Shown: piece by piece, positions 20,276-31,674 of the stretch
Position numbering within the stretch: position 1 is the stretch's first letter
Layout of the letters: each line of letters opens with the position of its first letter
From: Oncomelania hupensis
Taxonomy: Eukaryota; Mollusca; Gastropoda; Littorinimorpha; Pomatiopsidae
Direction: 5' to 3'
Length of the DNA: 64,000 nt
Assembly: GCA_036898135.1 (NCBI GenBank)
Contig: CM072517.1
Coordinates: 69,119,104 to 69,183,103, forward strand
Notes under the pieces: model-generated
The model's input: the letters and a program-made list of their open reading frames with translations, nothing else
Database searches by the model: none
What the model was told of the DNA's origin: nothing
Program-made: the position numbers and the translations under genes

Positions 20276-20559
20276 ATATAGATAAAGCGGCCTATGAATG
20301 ATTGGCCCAGTAGCAGATGAAATTGAAAATGACCCAGCACACCTGGTAGACAAAATTATTTTGTGTGTGTTTTTACTAACCTCGCTCGGTCATTGACTTC
20401 TGCATCATTGACAATATTTAATAGAGAAAGGAAGCACGGGAATGCATAGGGCAAAGTTCAAAGGGCAGAGACAATGGGAAGGAAGCAGAGAGATATCACG
20501 TCCCGTCAAACGAGAGGCGGGATGGGGTTTAAGGTATAAGGTGGGTGAGGGAGGAGTGA

Positions 20560-20636
20560 AGCGCGCGCTTGTGTGTATTGGTTTATATGTGTGTGTGTTC
20601 GTGTGTGCGTGTGTTCGTGTGTGTGTGTGTTTGGGT
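20560..20636. repeat. (GT)n-rich tract
   Basis: Imperfect GT/GTGC dinucleotide repeat. Confidence 0.8.
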
Positions 20637-21058
20637 GTACTTGCACGTGAATAAACGCACAAATGGGTAGCAGACCTTGTCTTTCTTAGAAACAAATGGG
20701 TTTATTTGCTTGGAACCCACTTTTTTCCAGGACCCCACTTTTTTCTAAGTGCGCGGGAGTGCTCTTTTAGTGCATGGGAGTGCAGTTGTAGTGCATGAGA
20801 TTGTTTTAAGTACACAGGAGTGCTCTATCCGGGACGGAAAAAATAGAAAATACAGTCAATTTTCAAAGAGAAATTTTGAAGAAAATTCTACCCATTTCGT
20901 CGCCTATTGGAGACGAACTAGGTCAACTTTTTAGACAAGGGTTCGGGTAAGGGTTAGTTGTAGATCTATCCCTAGCCCTTGCCCTGACCCTTTTCTCTAC
21001 AAAAATCACTTTCCGATCCCTACATTCTTAAATAAACCCAGTTGTGATGTATTGCAAA

Positions 21059-21171
21059 GGTGTGTGTGCGTGTGTGTGTCTATGTGTGTGTATTTGTTTA
21101 TATATAAATGTTTATGTGTGTGTATTTGTTTATATGTAAATGTTTATGTGTGTGTGTGTGTGTGTGTGTGT

Positions 21172-21211
<40 letters not shown>

Positions 21212-21222
21212 TTGTGTGCATC
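21059..21222. repeat. (GT)n tract with a duplicated 38-bp segment
   Basis: A long GT repeat. The stretch around TATTTGTTTATATATAAATG is repeated once within it, near 21090 and 21125. Confidence 0.85.
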
Positions 21223-21322
21223 GGCGTGGGCACACTTACACAGTGTTATCTGGACAGATCAGTGAACATCTACATAACTTGTATTGACATGACTACTTGT
21301 TTTGACGTTAGAACAATGATCC

Positions 21323-21354
21323 GTTAGGGTTAGGGCTGGGTTAGGGTTAGGGTT
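21323..21354 (+). repeat. Short interstitial telomere-like repeat
   Basis: Four to five TTAGGG units (GTTAGGGTTAGGGCTGGG followed by TTAGGGTTAGGG). This is the metazoan telomere motif. The tract is very short and may be chance or a repair scar. Confidence 0.6.
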
Positions 21355-22487
21355 CGAACACTTCAAAGTACTTAAAAATGGGGACGAAATATGACCCATT
21401 GTCAGCACTACGTATGTGTCGTTTTGGGAAAGTCATGATAATACTGTGTAACCTCGGCTGTGTGTGTGTGTGAGTTTGAATGTGTGTGTTGAGAAAACAG
21501 ACTAAAATATAATAGTTGAGGCTAAGTAAGTTTTTAGCAGAAAGTCGCCGCACTGTCATATTTTTGGGAGAGAATGTAGGTATGCTACTTTACCAGTTTA
21601 CCTGCGATGTGTACAGTACATTACCTAGCCACATGGCCCATTCTGCTTATTTAGCGACGCCAGCTCGGTTTGTCAAAACAGTTCTCTGACAAGTGGAGAT
21701 TTTTTGAAACTTGCTCACCCTACATGTACGTATGGAATTTCCTTTGGAAAAAATATTCATTTTTACCACTTTAGCTAGATAATATTTATTTAGAAGCATA
21801 CTTTCTAAATAAGCTTTTGTTTACAAACAATGTAAGATTCCTCTAAATAGTATATTTTGTCGGGAAATAGCTCATTGTATATCTAAACAATATATTGTTT
21901 AGGTAAATAAATCATCGTATAGATAAATAAGGCATTGTTGCTAAATAAGGAATTATTTACCTATATAATGCATTATGTAGCAGAGTGTGTGAAATAATGT
22001 ATTATTTAGAAATGTTTCTAAATGAGTTGTTTATCGATATAATGCATTATTTAGCAGAAGTTGCCAAATGATGTAATACAGTGAACTTCGGATATAGTAA
22101 AGTGCCCTGGGACCAAATAAATCTTTAGTATAACCGAATATTTAATATAACCGAAAATCCGTTTACAGTAAAGTTTTTAAAGTTTACTTTACTATAACCG
22201 AAACTTCGTTTATAATACAGTTTTAGAGGTTTACTTGACTATGACCGACTTCGTTTATAATAACGATTTTAGAGGGTTAATTTAGCATAACCGAAACTTT
22301 GTTTTTGTTTTAATTTAACGTTTACTAATCCGACACTCTCATTATAAAGAGACAGAAAACGCTGGTCTAAAGTGTATGTGGGTGCACAGGGCTGGATCAA
22401 TCCATTTTCGGGGGAGGGGGTGGGGTGAGGTGCTAGTCTAGGTATTTTTAAAATGTTTGGTACAGAGTGGTGAAACACCACAAGTAA

Positions 22488-22872
22488 AACTCGTGGCGCA
22501 GTGGATAAGTCGCCGGTTTCCTATGCCGAAGGTCGCGGGTTCGATTGCCGCAAGGGGCGAACGTATGTGACTTAGGTACGAGACTATTGAGGTCACCAAG
22601 GGTTTTCTCCGGGCACTCCGGTTTCCTCCCTCCCTTCAATAATGGTACAGGATGCAGTCAATATAAAAATTTCAAAACATAAAAATTTGATTTTCTTCCG
22701 TCTTCTAATAGCGATCTTCCTGCCTGTACACCACCTGTTTGAGTGATGTATGTGTATTTGGTGTGTGTGAGGGTAAAATGAGACAGGTGAGCGTGTATGT
22801 TGGTATAAATCGCCGCGCTTTGAGCCTTGGGGAAAAGGGGCGTACATAGCATAGCATCCTGTCCTGTCCTGT
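22488..22872 (+). mobile_element. SINE-B, near full length
   Basis: The tRNA-like head starts CTCGTGGCGCAGTGGATAAG (A box) and has GGGTTCGATTGCC (B box). It is followed by TTTTCTCCGGGCACTCCGG, CTTCAATAATGGTACAGG, an internal GATCTTCCTGCC segment and CGCCGCGCTTTGAGCC, and ends CATAGCATCCTG. It is shared with copies at 30184 and 35440. Confidence 0.8.
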
Positions 22873-23263
22873 AACTGCCTTACATAACGTATTTCCAGTT
22901 GAACAAAAACTTTCATCTTCTACTTTCTTTATTTTATTTATTTTATTTATTTATTTATTTTTTGTTGTTGCCAAGGGGTGGGGGTGGGGGTGGGGGATGC
23001 TGCAGCACTCCTAGCACCCCCCCCCTCCCTACCCTCTGGATCCGGCCCTGGAGCAAGTAAAGAAGAAGAAAAGCAAAACAAATCAGTGAACAAAATAATG
23101 ACTTCTCGAATTTCCATCTTTTACCAGGATTTCTGCAGACTGTAATCGTCTGTGTGTCTATTTGTCTGTGTGTTCACGTAACTCAACATCGTTCTAAATT
23201 GAGCTGACATTTGGCGCGTTATATACATGTACATTGGAATTGGATCCCATTAATTGATTAGAT

Positions 23264-24103
23264 ACCCCCGTTGGGGTGCCGGGGGTTTCAGTATAAATAG
23301 TATCCCCACTTTCTGGAAATTTAGTGCTTTAAATTCCCACTGTCGCTGTCTTTCTCATTTGCTCTTTCTCATTCTTGCTCTGTTCTATCAATCTGCTATA
23401 CTATCGTCTTCTTCGCTAGACCAGTCTCCTACCTTTTTTTCTTGAAAACTCTTCCAGGACAAGACTCCTTGTTTGTGTATGAGGGTCTGTTGGATCAGCT
23501 TGGGAATATTGGACGCTTTCTGCCAGGTGGTCACTAGGGCTTCCTATGATGTTATTATTTTACCCTCACACACACCAAATACACATACATCACTCAAACA
23601 GGTGGTGTACAGGCAGGAAGATCGCTATTAGAAGACGGAAGAAAATCAAATTTTTATGTTTTGAAATTTTTATATTGACTGCATCCTGTACCATTATTGA
23701 AGGGAGGGAGGAAAATAAATAAATAAAATAAATAAATTAAATAATAATACGGTAAATAATCAGTACAACTTATGTTAATCTGATGAATAAAAATTGATGC
23801 AACGATGTTATTATTTAGCAATATAGGCATTTTATATGTATGTGTTTTGTTGATAATTTATAATGATGTTTGTATTCTATTTTGTTTTTGTAAACCGGGG
23901 TTCGATAAGTTGGGGTAAAGCCTCAGCCGTCCCCTGCGTGGGATGTCTTTATTGTAAAGGGACTGGCTGGTGGAGGGCATTCAGTTTTCCCACTAGGGTT
24001 GTTTCAGCAGATCTTTTATGCGGATTGGGGGTTGTCCGGTCCTGATTTTGCTCGGAAGAGTCCGCTGGACCTAAAACAACAATTATGTAATGTAATGTAA
24101 TGT
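23264..24103 (+). mobile_element. Retroposon R1 copy A (interrupted)
   Basis: Starts with CCCCCGTTGGGGTGCCGGGG, continues GTATAAATAGTATCCCCAC and ends GTCCGCTGGACC with an (ATGTA)n tail. It is flanked by a 12-bp duplication AATTGATTAGAT (23252-23263 and 24104-24115). It is split at 23561-23803 by another insertion with its own 13-bp duplication. It has no tRNA-like head and no coding capacity. The class is unknown. Confidence 0.85.
23561..23803. mobile_element. Retroposed SINE-B fragment nested in R1 copy A
   Basis: About 150 bp of SINE-B in antisense orientation followed by a 90-bp A/T-rich segment with AAATAAATAAATA. It is bounded by GATGTTATTATTT at 23548-23560 and 23804-23816, a 13-bp target duplication. 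The A-rich side lies at the SINE's 5' side, so the retroposed RNA was probably an antisense read-through transcript. Confidence 0.7.
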
Positions 24104-24392
24104 AATTGATTAGATTCACATAGTTGAACAGTTAAAATAAGACAGTGCAAATCGAACGAATAGCTTTCGTTATTACATATTTTAATGTAGATTCATATTT
24201 CTGTGTTGGTTTGTTGTCCCTTGCTGAATTCCACACGAAAACTATGTTTTCCCATTTAAAAAAACACCCCTACCCTCCCCAGCTCCAGCCCCACACCCCC
24301 GGACAGCCATCTATAAGTCGTCGTGGAGACGTTTGTCTTACCAGAGTTGCCAAGAACAAAATTCAAAGTATTTATTTGAGTGGTTGGACAAG

Positions 24393-24396
<4 letters not shown>

Positions 24397-24481
<85 letters not shown>
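24397..24481. repeat. (CT)n microsatellite
   Basis: About 42 perfect CT units. Confidence 0.98.
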
Positions 24482-24484
<3 letters not shown>

Positions 24485-25431
24485 AACATGGCCTTTTCAA
24501 AATTTAGATTTTATTCTTCTTTGTGTTTCCCTTCCCCCCATCCCCCAATGGGTATTACCTATTGCTATCGTAATTACAGGTAAATAGCAATTACGTTACT
24601 TGAGTGTACATTATGAATATGCACTCATCGTCAAGATCTATTGTTTCTGGACACAGCCACATGATAACAAGTGATATTTCACGAAAGTGAAAAGGTCCTT
24701 TTAGTCTTTCGTATGAAGCCACCAGAAATCCACGGGAAATAGCTGAAAAAGATACTTTTTTTAATGAACACTTGCAGTAGGTCCATTGTCCCTTATTGGA
24801 TTCCATTACGCTCACATATTATGTTGATTGATTATTTTTGTTTATTAACTCGGGTATTATAAACTCTTCAAGAATACCTCTCTTATAACCCAGTTTGTGT
24901 ATATTGATTGAAATGTTACAGTATTATTTGTTTATGTCCGTGTGTGTAAGTTCACGTGTGTGTGAGTGTGTGTGAGAGAGAGAGAGAGAGGGTAAGAGAA
25001 AAAGAGAGAGAGAGAGAGAGTCCATTACCGATAAGAGATAACATGTGAGCCTTCGTGTGTTAATTATTTCAAACCAACCCTTTAATCGGAAGGATAAATC
25101 ATAAAAGTAGATATTGTACATGTTGTACTATCGTCATTGTGGAAAAACAAAAAGCTCACAAAATTAAAGCAAACAAAGACATGAACAAAACCTAAACAAT
25201 ATGGTCGATTTTAAAAAAAGATGGTTTGTCTTGCAAAGCCATGCAACAGCTTAGGAATAAATCTCTTCTTTACTTCTCATTTGAAAGTGCAGTCCAGTCA
25301 AAACGTTGGTTTCCCAGTTCTCCATTGATTCGGATTCATCTCAGTACAAAAGGTATAATTATAATGTGTTCAACTTATAACACCCTTATTTAGTCATAAA
25401 CGCATTTCATCATGTATAGCGAAAGTGAAGT
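24482..25431. other. Interior of the pogo-like element without recognised coding sequence
   Basis: A/T-rich, with a GT tract and (GA)n at about 24935-25020. I looked for further transposase on the minus strand and found no recognisable catalytic motifs. Confidence 0.5.
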
Positions 25432-25590
25432 CTAATTTGCTTTGTAAGTTTCTAAGCTATGTACTCTTTTTCTGCATGCCAAACTGTTAAATCTCTCCTT
25501 CAGTTTTTCACTCTCCTTCATAATCACTGTTACTGTTGATGGGGAAATTCCAAATTGTTCAGCAATTTCTTTTTTTTTCTTTTTTTCATC
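25432..25590 (-). pseudogene. pogo/Tigger-type transposase helix-turn-helix remnant
   Basis: On the minus strand 52 codons read KKKEIAEQFGISPSTVTVIM followed by KESEKLKERF and end at a TAG. The KEIAEQFGI.PSTV pattern is typical of the N-terminal CENP-B/pogo DNA-binding domain. The upstream side is frameshifted in A-runs, and the DDE catalytic domain is not found. It is a dead fragment whose position supports the transposon call. Confidence 0.75.
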
Positions 25591-25960
25591 TTTTCATCTT
25601 CAAGTGCGTGAATTAGATCTATTTTAGGCTTCAGGGTAAGCGTGACGTGACGATGTTGCGTCATTATGAATGTCAGTAAATCTCATGAAACTTTAATACA
25701 GTAATCTCCCTTGAAACTTTATTATAAGCGCAGCAAAAATCGCCAGGGGCCCTAGAAAACACTTTATTATAAGCGGACTTTACTATATTTTTTTTATTAT
25801 ATCCGATTTTTAAAAACAGAGACAAAGAAGAGTTTTGGTCCGGACCAAGACTGGACTTTACTAAAACCGAATATTTACTTTATCCGGCCTTTATTATATC
25901 CGGAGTTCACTGTATTTAGAAGATGTTTAGGGACTGCAATTTTCACTATTTATGGGATTC

Positions 25961-26556
25961 GCAGATACAAGTCGTATTACTGTGAGGTTGTGTCTAGTGA
26001 TAAAGAAATTAAAATAGGAAAATCGTGATGTTACGCTGTTTTGCGAGTTAAAATGAGGCAACTGCTTTAGTTAACTCTTTTTTTATATTCGCAACAGTAT
26101 AAGTATACGAAACTGCAAAGGTAACGGCTGCGGAAAAGAGGGATCCATCACTATTTTTGCCTTGGCGGGATTGCCTAAACATGGAGAACTCGCACGTTTA
26201 CGGCGATGTTGTGATCAAAATAGCAGAACCTAGCGTTGATTCCAGTTTTTCAACAATTCAATACTATTGCTACTGCCACTTCTTCTACACCTATCTCTGC
26301 GTTTTGAGGAAAATAAATACAAAAAGAAAAAATACTGAAAACACTGAAAACTCCCGCAAAAAGCAAAAAAATATGACCTTGACCTTTTGTTTGTGTTCGG
26401 GACAATACGGACGTTTTATCTTCGAATTTGTGGAGTGATTTATGTTGAAAAGTAAATAATTAACCCACATTTTGTATACATAATCTTTGGAAAGACCTTG
26501 TATTCAATTATAGAAAGCAGTCAAATTATAAAAACCAAGTTTTTAAGCGAACCCTG
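25961..26556. other. Unique interior of the foldback element
   Basis: An 88-codon open stretch starts near 26160 on the plus strand, but it lacks recognisable domains and has a Lys/Asn-rich second half, so I do not call a gene. Confidence 0.35.
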
Positions 26557-27248
26557 GAATCCCCTAAATACTGAAAATTGCAGTCCCTAAACAACAAATT
26601 GTTCACGTAAACAATGCATTGTTTGGCAACAACGGCTAAATAATACATTATTTAGCCAATTCTGCTAAATCATGCATTATATCGGTAAACAAATAATTAT
26701 TTTCAACATTTCTAAATAATACATCATTTTACACAATCTGCTAAATAATGCATTATATAGGAAAATAATTCCTTAGTTAGCAACAATGCCTAATTTACCT
26801 ATATCATTATTTATGTACGTAAACAATGTATTGATTACGTTAATAATAAACTATTTATGGAAAGTATACTATTTAGAGATATATTACATTGTTTGTAAAC
26901 AAATTATTATTTATAAAATATGATTCTATAGAAAGATTATTTAGCTGAAAGTGGTTTTTAAAAAAATTTAAATGTCCGGAAGAAAATAAAAAACGCCACA
27001 AAATATTTTACAAAGGGAATTCCATATGTACGGTAGTTTCTCTGTGATCTGACTGAGAGTGAGATTTCGTTTTACCCGTACAAATGAACGAACGCACTAG
27101 ACAACTCCCAACAATTCACATAGTTATATTACTTGTACTGCGGGCTTGCTACCGAACTCGAAATCGCCACGTTGTAAACGAAACCTCTCTCCGGTCTCCA
27201 CTTCACAACACTACAAGTTTTAACACTAGTACACTGTGCTATATGTTG

Positions 27249-27250
27249 GG

Positions 27251-27342
<92 letters not shown>

Positions 27343-27382
27343 CTTTTCTTCTTCTTCTTCTTCTTCTTCTTCTTCTTCTTCT
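27249..27382. repeat. (CTA)n then (TTC)n compound microsatellite
   Basis: About 31 CTA/ACT units run directly into about 13 TTC units. Confidence 0.97.
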
Positions 27383-27384
27383 CA

Positions 27385-27585
27385 ACTGTTATTGGTAGAG
27401 CATTCACCTGGCACACCGATGACCTAGGTTGGAATCTCGTGTTGTGCAAGGTAAAAAAAAAATTGCCTTTTTTGAACTCCCCATCTCATCAGTATGATTG
27501 CTCTGGTGGCTCATTGTCGATTTAGGTCCCTACACCCTCTTCCCTAGAATGATTATCACCGTCTGCCATATCGCCAAAGGTGGGT
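27385..27585 (+). mobile_element. SINE-C copy 1
   Basis: The tRNA-like head TTGGTAGAGCATTCACCTGG and GGTTGGAATCTCG is followed by TTGCTCTGGTGGCTCA and GATTTAGGTCC. The same order of motifs is found on the minus strand at 60360-60530. Confidence 0.65.
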
Positions 27586-27589
27586 GTAG

Positions 27590-27643
27590 ATATTCTTCTT
27601 CTTCTCCTTCTCCTTCTTCTTCTTCTTCTTCTTCTCCTCCTCC
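27590..27643. repeat. (TTC)n/(TCC)n microsatellite
   Basis: An imperfect TTC/TCC tract immediately before the MITE. Confidence 0.9.
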
Positions 27644-27650
27644 TAAAACT

Positions 27651-28141
27651 CACCCGATACACATTGGTCGAACGCTACCAGAAGCATGCGTTATTAGTCG
27701 CCTCAACAGGCGATAAAGCATGCTCCCATGCTTCAGAGCACTGCTTTCTATACGCTTCAAGCTCTATAGTCACGGAAAAAGCGCAATTTAACTGCAGTGA
27801 ACTCATGAAAATAGAAAAATGTAAGTTTCGTCTCCTCTAGGAGACGAATTAGGTCAAACTGTATTAGTTTCTAGGTCAACTGTCTTTTACAAACCGTTTG
27901 ACAATGTTTTTGAACCGTTTGTTGACGCCGGATAGTGTCCTCACTTGGTTTCATGCAATTTATGGAATGTTGTAGAGCAACATTCTGTATATATTTACAG
28001 TGAAATTGCGCTTTTTCCGTCACTATAGAGCTTGAAGCGTGTAGGAAGCAGTGCTATGAAGCATGAGAGCATGCTTTATCGCCTGTTGAGGCGACTAGTA
28101 AAACATGCTTCTGGCAGCCTTCGACCAATGTGTACCGGGTG
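27651..28141. mobile_element. MITE, copy 1 (491 bp, long terminal inverted repeats)
   Basis: Ends are CACCCGATACACATTGGTCG and the inverse of GTGTACCGGGTG. The inverted arms are roughly 140 bp each and share GTCGCCTCAACAGG and GCATGCT-rich palindromic segments. A 7-bp duplication TAAAACT flanks it at 27644-27650 and 28142-28148. There is no coding capacity. The superfamily is unassigned; 7-bp duplications are uncommon. Confidence 0.85.
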
Positions 28142-28148
28142 TAAAACT

Positions 28149-28530
28149 TTACCTTGAAAAGGTTGTGATTGTGGTCAAACAGCTTGACGAAAGTAGCTCA
28201 AACCAGGCCTTGGGAGAAAACTCCTTTAGTGGGCTACCATGTTGACAGCTAACAGGTTTACAAGTTTGATCGCCAAAGCTCGACCAAGCTGCTCTCCGTC
28301 ACAGAAGTGAAAAGGATCGCAGCAAGTGGCGTGATCGCTTTGCCCCGCACTGCATAATTGCGCCAATTTGGATGCAGCGATAGGGCTGATGTAGGCCGGG
28401 ATATTTGCTATTATGTGCTTGCTCTCAGAAACCTGGACCAGGATTTTGCGCTGTTCTTTCTCCCTGGGTGTTTTCTAGTACCAGATAGACCAGCTATTTA
28501 CCGAGGTCCTTAAGGTCTAGTTAGATTGGG
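28149..28530. other. No recognisable feature
   Basis: Mixed-composition sequence without ORFs, repeats or motifs I can support. Confidence 0.4.
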
Positions 28531-28539
28531 GATGCCGTA

Positions 28540-28735
28540 TTGGCTTGCGTGGTATCTCTCTTCTTATTTCTCTCTTTCTCCCTTCGTCTTTCTGTGTATG
28601 TCTATGTCTGTCTCTCTTCACTTCTCTTTATCTGTCTCTCTCCTTCTCTATCTGTCTTTTTCTTTGTGTGTGCCTCTCTCTGTCTCTGTCTGTCTGTCTC
28701 TCTGTCTCTGTCTCTCTCGGTATGCGAATGTTATC
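28540..28735. repeat. CT-rich low-complexity tract
   Basis: Degenerate TCTCTG/TCTTTC polypyrimidine. All three plus frames are open as a result. Confidence 0.85.
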
Positions 28736-28977
28736 TTGTGCTAGAAGAACCAGCTATTTAGTGGGTTCTTTAAGTTTAAATAGCTTTGAGATGGCGTGTA
28801 TTGGGATAGAGTGGGGTGGGAGGTGAAGGGAGTGAAGGTGTGAGGTGGTTGGAGAGTGGGGGTGGAGGTGGAGAGGGGATGCAAGGGTGGGGTGGGGGGG
28901 ACAGAAGAAATTTTCGTGTAAGCTTACTATTCGAACAAACTATCGGATTCTTTCAGTATAAATTGCTTTGAGACCAT

Positions 28978-29036
28978 GTGTGTGTGTGTGTGTGCGTGTG
29001 GGTGTGTGCGTGTGTGTGCGTGTGTGTGTGCGTGAG
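28978..29036. repeat. (GT)n tract
   Basis: GT repeat with GC interruptions. Confidence 0.9.
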
Positions 29037-29251
29037 TGTCTATTAATGAATGGCAGGTGTGGGTCGGGTGCCTGGATGTTTGTCTAGCAGTTGAAAAAAG
29101 CTATTCGTCAGCGCATTTCAGTTTAAATAAATACATTTAGGATTTATTTATTTTTTTTTTTTTTTGGGGGGGGAGGAGGGGAAGGCAGCGGGTGTTGCCT
29201 GATTATAGAACTAACTCTGCCTGGTTGCAAAATTTAGAAATGGTATTAGGT

Positions 29252-29252
29252 C

Positions 29253-29304
<52 letters not shown>

Positions 29305-29306
29305 CC
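29252..29306. repeat. (TTTA)n microsatellite
   Basis: About 13 TTTA units. Confidence 0.95.
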
Positions 29307-29555
29307 TTTTAATTTATTTAATATTGTTTTCTTTTAAATTATTTTAATTTCATGTTGTTGTTTTTTAACTTTGACTTTTTATTTTTTAAAGGAAGAAAGT
29401 TTATCAATGTATTTAATATTTTTAACTTAATTACTTAATGTATTTATTTAAATACACTTGATGACATAAACATTGTAGACGACCAATAATTCACAGAAAA
29501 CTATATTTCGGAAGCAGTATATTTGAAGTCTGTGAAACGCAAATGCGTGCACGGA

Positions 29556-29900
<345 letters not shown>

Positions 29901-30183
29901 GAAGTAGAAGAAGATGAAGAGGTGGTGGAGAAGGAGATGGAGAAGAAGAATAAGAACAACAACAACAAGGTATTCAGCACATACAGGTGCACTAATGTTT
30001 ACTCCGTTTTAAGGTGTTGGTGAAGGTTTTCACTGTAAAGGCGTTTGTGCTATCACGTTGTCCTAGGGCTTTGCAGATCTGCCAGCAAATAGTCTTTTTA
30101 CGATTTGTCGTATAGACTGTTAGCTATAGGAAGGAGGCAGGGCCTTAAGTAAATAAAGTAACCACATACTTTTAAAAAAAATA

Positions 30184-30470
30184 TTAATACAAGATGCTAT
30201 CACACGCTTTTGATTCCGTCAAACTCAAAGCGCGGCGATCTGAAGAGATCGCTTTTACAGAAGTCGGAATATAAATCTTGTTGCTGCTGAGGCTGACTGC
30301 ATCCAGTACCATTATTGAAGGGAGGGAGGACACCTGAGTACCCGGAGAAAACCCTCGGTGTCCTGAAAAGTCTTCAATCCAAGTCACGTAAGTCTGTCCC
30401 CAAGCGGGGTTCGAACCAGCGACCTTCAGCATAGGAATGCAGCTCACTGTCCACTGAAATACCAGACCAC
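30184..30470 (-). mobile_element. SINE-B, short complete form
   Basis: On the minus strand a tRNA-like head with B box GGTTCGAACCCC is followed by TTTTCTCCGGGTACTC, CTTCAATAATGGTACTGG, a CGCCGCGCTTTGAG segment and the end GATAGCATCTTGTATTA. Confidence 0.8.
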
Positions 30471-30550
30471 CCCAACTCAGATCAAAATCAAATCAACTCA
30501 GATCAAATCAGATCAAATCAAATCATGCAGATCAGATCAGATCAAAGCAA
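30471..30550. repeat. Degenerate (ATCAA)n/(ATCAG)n pentanucleotide tract
   Basis: Repeats of AGATCAAATCAAATC type, directly next to the SINE head. Confidence 0.8.
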
Positions 30551-30759
30551 TTCCAATAAAGAGATTGAGTGAACACAACAGAACAGGTGTTGGTACATAC
30601 AGCAAGGCTGAGACTTGGCGAGGACTTTCTCACTCAGCTAGAGATAGGAGCAGGTCTCCTCTTGTCTCAGCTACGCTGCACAGTGTATATAGCTCATGCG
30701 AGCTGTTTACTGCCTAGCCAATCGCTGCAATCAGTCCTGTCCTCTGCACCACTTGGAAC

Positions 30760-30910
30760 AAGAACAGGAGGAGAAAAGAGGAGTATGAGGAGGAGAAGGA
30801 GGAGGAGGAAAATGAAAGGTGGTGCGGAAGGAAGGCGGAAAGAGATCGGGATAGGCGAGAGAGGAGAGTGGGGGGAGGGAGAAAATGGTAGGGTGGGGTG
30901 GGGGGGATTC
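30760..30910. repeat. GA/GGA-rich low-complexity tract
   Basis: Purine-rich stretch dominated by GGA, GAG and GGGG. Confidence 0.8.
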
Positions 30911-31029
30911 AAAGGGAGAATAGTACTGAAGCAGTTGCTGCCAATTTGCTGAAAACGTCACATAACAGCGAAAGCAATTGTATCCAGCGTGCTTCCTTTT
31001 GATCCACACACTTCACAGAGAAAAAAAAA

Positions 31030-31266
31030 GAACATTCACACACACACACAAACACACACACGCATACACAAATACACACAGATACAGACATGCACGCACA
31101 CACACAAAAACACACGCCCAGTTACATATGTAGAAAAAAAAACATACTGCGCGTGCAAGCACACACACACACACGCACACACACCCACACACACACACGC
31201 ACACACACCCACACACACACACGCACGCACACCCACACACACACCCACACACACACACCCACACAC
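31030..31266. repeat. (CA)n tract
   Basis: Long CA repeat with CG and CC interruptions. The second half shows a 20-22-bp substructure of ACACACGCACACACACCC type. Confidence 0.9.
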
Positions 31267-31614
31267 TGTATATATATCCTTGGTATCCCGGTTCATTAAA
31301 CATAAACAAACGATATATAAATAGCCAACGTAGACCAGTCATATAGAAACACTATGTAAAGTTGGAATTTTTGTTGCTAAGTCTCTGTATAGCGGAAGAC
31401 GCGATATTGTATGATTCTTTGACCGTAAATCAACGATGAATTGCCGTCCACAGTAAACCAACGGCATTGCACACTCTGTAGCAAAGGGCAGACAATGCTA
31501 TCAGAAAGAAAGACGACGGGAGAGAATAACATTCCTCACGAGTTTATTTTCTACGCTTTGATCTCCAACCCGTGGCTCCTAAGAATTCTAAGCCTTATCT
31601 GATGTTGCTTGGGT

Positions 31615-31635
31615 TTCTCTCCCTCTCTCTCTCTC

Positions 31636-31666
<31 letters not shown>

Positions 31667-31668
31667 CC
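31615..31668. repeat. (CT)n microsatellite
   Basis: CT repeat with CCCT interruptions. Confidence 0.95.
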
Positions 31669-31674
31669 TGTGTT

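Larger units (their letters stand above)
22079..25912 (-). mobile_element. pogo/Tigger-like DNA transposon (decayed), inserted in the foldback element
   Basis: The left end reads CAGTGAACTTCGGATATAG and the right end, reversed, CAGTGAACTCCGGATATAA. Both are flanked by TA, the Tc1/mariner-pogo target duplication. Subterminal repeats of ATAACCGAA type lie in both ends (22079-22300 and 25700-25912). A remnant of a CENP-B/Tigger-type helix-turn-helix is encoded on the minus strand at 25432-25590. Two retroposons occupy much of the interior, so the original element was about 2.6 kb. Confidence 0.8.
21729..27028. mobile_element. Foldback-like inverted-repeat element, interrupted by nested insertions
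   Basis: A left arm (21729-22076, resuming at 25915-25960) aligns with the reverse complement of a right arm (about 26557-27028). Shared segments include TGTTTACAAACAATGTAA, GGCATTGTTGCTAA and GTTTAGGGACTGCAATTTTCA. The outer tips are CGTATGGAATTTCC and GGAATTCCATATG, each flanked by TA. Without the pogo-like insertion the element would be about 1.46 kb with arms of roughly 400 bp, rich in ATTATTTAG subrepeats. No transposase of its own is visible. Confidence 0.75.

Noticed and set aside
26157..26438. 93-aa ORF inside the foldback element
   Set aside because: No ATG at its start, no domain, and low-complexity Lys/Asn content.
25925..26592. Separate MITE with GTTTAGGGACTGCAATTTTCA ends
   Set aside because: These inverted ends continue the alignment of the larger foldback arms on both sides, so they are better read as the inner part of that element.
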